This document shows, piece by piece, positions 6,181 to 7,351 of a DNA stretch of 7,351 bases (its first letter is position 1; each line of letters opens with the position of its first letter). The notes under the pieces are model-generated. The model worked only from the letters and a program-made list of their open reading frames with translations. It was not told where the DNA came from and made no database searches. Source of the DNA: Clostridium sp. UBA6640 (GTDB taxonomy: Bacteria; Bacillota; Clostridia; Clostridiales; Clostridiaceae); assembly GCF_002455975.1 (NCBI RefSeq), contig NZ_DKLM01000093.1, forward strand, positions 16,083 through 23,433, given 5' to 3'. The translations under genes and the position numbers were made by a program.

Positions 6181-6652
6181 ATTCCACTTTAAAACTTTTT
6201 CTAGCTCTATAAAGATATGTTCTTATTTTATCTTCACTCATAGCTAAAACTTTAGATATATCTTTATATGATAATCCAATATCGTATTTAAGTATTAGTA
6301 AATTTCTATAGGTTGGATTTAATCTATTTAATATAGACTTTATATCTATTTGATCATTACATTGAGTATTAACTTCATTAAAAATAGAAGTTATAAAATT
6401 TTTATCATCTATATTTACAGAAGGATATTTAGATTTTTTTCTACATAAGTCATAATATTTATTTAAAGCTACTTTAAATAGCCATGAACTAATTTTATTT
6501 ATATCAATGACATCAATATACTCTATAGTTTTGCACATGGTATCTTGTATAATGTCCTCAGCATCATGATGACTACAACCTATTTTTAAAAGATACTTAT
6601 ATATTACTTTCGTATTATCTTTGAACAATTTATTTATCAATTCATCATTCAT
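6152..6652 (-). CDS. ECF-type RNA polymerase sigma factor
   Basis: A 166-residue protein, typical ECF sigma length, with only regions 2 and 4. Region 2 (about 10-75) contains HHDAEDIIQDTMCKTIEY (28-45), the core-binding segment, followed by SWLFKVALNKYYDLCRKK (56-73), which melts and reads the -10. Region 4 (about 104-155) has LNPTYRNLLILKYDIGLSY (111-129) and the helix-turn-helix DISKVLAMSEDKIRTYLYRAR (131-151), which reads the -35. It directs RNA polymerase to a stress-type regulon and is presumably held inactive by the membrane anti-sigma factor encoded by the overlapping downstream gene. ATG at 6652 has GGGAG six bases upstream. I could not find a convincing ECF-type AAC promoter before it, so autoregulation is not shown. 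The signal and regulon are unknown. Confidence 0.93.
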   Translation of the reverse strand: MNDELINKLFKDNTKVIYKYLLKIGCSHHDAEDIIQDTMCKTIEYIDVIDINKISSWLFKVALNKYYDLCRKKSKYPSVNIDDKNFITSIFNEVNTQCNDQIDIKSILNRLNPTYRNLLILKYDIGLSYKDISKVLAMSEDKIRTYLYRARKSFKVEYGGKCSGEN

Positions 6653-7018
6653 TTAACTCTCCCATATATAAATATTTTACTGTATCAAGTAATTTTAAAA
6701 ATGCATTCATATATATAACGATTAATTATGTAAAAAGTAAACAATATATTTTAAAATAAACATGATATTTCCAAAATTAATCTATATCCTTATGATATCA
6801 AATTATTTAAATGTACACTTATTTAATTAAACTTAATGATTCACAATGAGTAACTGTAGATATTTCACAGTTGAAATTAAAAATTTTATAATTGCTCGAT
6901 TGTAACAGCAAATAGTTTTATCATATATTGTTGAATGGATATTGCACTATACTGTGGATTAAAACATTAATGGGCAGCATACTTAAATATACATTAATAT
7001 TAACTGTAAAAAAATAAA
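6653..7018. other. Gene-free A/T-rich stretch before the sigma operon
   Basis: About 366 bases without a convincing gene. On the minus strand TTTACT (6741-6736) and TATATA (6717-6712) are 18 bases apart and could form a sigma-A-like promoter for the sigma operon; the assignment is weak. A short imperfect inverted repeat, AACTGT / ACAGTT (6852-6857 / 6867-6872), is the only other structure I see. I found no recognisable N-terminal part of the DUF5412-like fragment that begins at the right end. Confidence 0.5.
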
Positions 7019-7267
7019 TTGATAGTAAAACAGAAGAATGGTATTTATGTGAAAAAGGAAGTTTATTTTTGCAATGATTATTATTTCACTTACGCTGTTA
7101 GAGCAGAATTGATAGAAAACATCAATAAAAATAGGAGTAAAAATTTTTATTGGGAATATAAAATAAGTGATATCGAAGTAGAATGGACTGAGGATAAAAC
7201 TATTAAGATAAATAATCATATAATATATTTACCTAATGGCAATGGCAGCTATGATTGGAGACGTTAA
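7019..7267 (+). pseudogene. DUF5412-like C-terminal remnant
   Basis: An 82-codon open frame whose C-terminal half resembles the end of DUF5412 proteins, small exported or membrane-anchored proteins of Firmicutes: TYAVRAELIEN (24-34), FYWEYKISDIEVEW (43-56), then IKINNHIIYLPN (61-72) and a terminal SYDWRR (77-82). Members normally have an N-terminal membrane segment and a Gly-rich GGATT-type loop before the AVRAEL stretch. Here there is no membrane segment, the loop reads NDYYFT, and a stop lies in frame just upstream (7007-7009). The only starts are TTG at 7019 or internal GTG codons, none with a ribosome binding site. I therefore read it as the tail of a decayed gene rather than a working one. 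The family match is from memory of its motifs and is moderately sure. Confidence 0.55.
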
Positions 7268-7305
7268 AATATTAAAGATAACATTAATTTCCTAGTAAAT
7301 AAAAA

Positions 7306-7330
7306 ATCCTTAGTACATTGTACTAAGGAT
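7306..7330 (-). terminator. Rho-independent terminator of the tRNA transcript
   Basis: A perfect 11-bp stem, ATCCTTAGTAC (7306-7316) with GTACTAAGGAT (7320-7330), has a 3-base loop. On the minus strand it is followed by TTTTTTATTT. It begins immediately after the CCA end of the tRNA, with no spacer. Confidence 0.85.
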
Positions 7331-7351
7331 TGGTGGCTCACCGGGGGATCG
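7331..7351 (-). tRNA. tRNA 3' end, cut by the window edge
   Basis: The minus strand reads CGATC, CCCCG, GTGAGCC, A, CCA. These are the last five bases of a TTCGATC T-loop, the 3' side of the T stem, the 3' acceptor strand, the discriminator base and an encoded CCA tail. The predicted 5' acceptor is GGCTCAC. The anticodon lies outside the window, so the amino acid cannot be given. The terminator directly downstream supports a real tRNA at the end of its transcript. Confidence 0.82.

Noticed and set aside
6653..6800. Autoregulated ECF promoter before the sigma gene
   Set aside because: No AAC-type -35 with a matching -10 is visible on the minus strand there; only weak sigma-A-like hexamers.
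6983..7219. A 78-codon hydrophobic minus-strand open frame
   Set aside because: It is the complement of the A-rich DUF5412-like fragment. Its apparent membrane character comes only from T-rich codons.
7331..7351. Naming the amino acid of the tRNA
   Set aside because: Only 21 bases of the 3' end are present; the anticodon is outside the window and the acceptor sequence alone is not decisive.

Overview
The window is AT-rich DNA from a Firmicute, most likely Clostridium sensu stricto. The base composition, the strong GGAGG-type ribosome binding sites, the clostridial families (DUF1576, a Sigma_reg-type anti-sigma factor, a DUF5412-like fragment) and the U-tailed hairpin terminators all point that way. 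Apart from the right-hand tRNA edge, the content looks chromosomal. I see no insertion sequence, phage gene or CRISPR array.

Left part (1-2700): a minus-strand pair encodes a TIM-barrel 'hydrolase'-type protein followed by a tiny eight-cysteine protein. Divergent from it is a plus-strand pair: a DUF1576 multipass membrane protein and a 113-residue cytosolic protein whose start overlaps the membrane gene's stop by one base. This pair has a visible sigma-A-like promoter and ends at a perfect 11-bp hairpin.

Middle part (2850-5104): a minus-strand pair encodes a NudC-like NUDIX hydrolase with altered zinc and specificity motifs, and the nuclease SfsA. Divergent from sfsA, across a 216-bp spacer with repeated ATTTGTAAC elements, is an unrecognised membrane-anchored exported protein that ends in a terminator beginning inside its stop codon.

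Right part (5143-6652): a minus-strand ECF sigma factor gene overlaps the gene for its membrane-spanning anti-sigma factor. The extreme 3' end of the anti-sigma gene holds a tight cluster of DnaA-box sequences beside a stretch of almost pure A/T, which the coding function does not explain. To the right come about 370 bp without a gene, a probable DUF5412 remnant, and the 3' end of a minus-strand tRNA with its terminator directly after the CCA, where the window stops.

No complete new multi-gene system is obvious. The observations most worth following are the DnaA-box cluster, the DUF1576 protein with its GHKL-like partner, the upstream ATTTGTAAC array, and the duplicated-motif cysteine-rich miniprotein.
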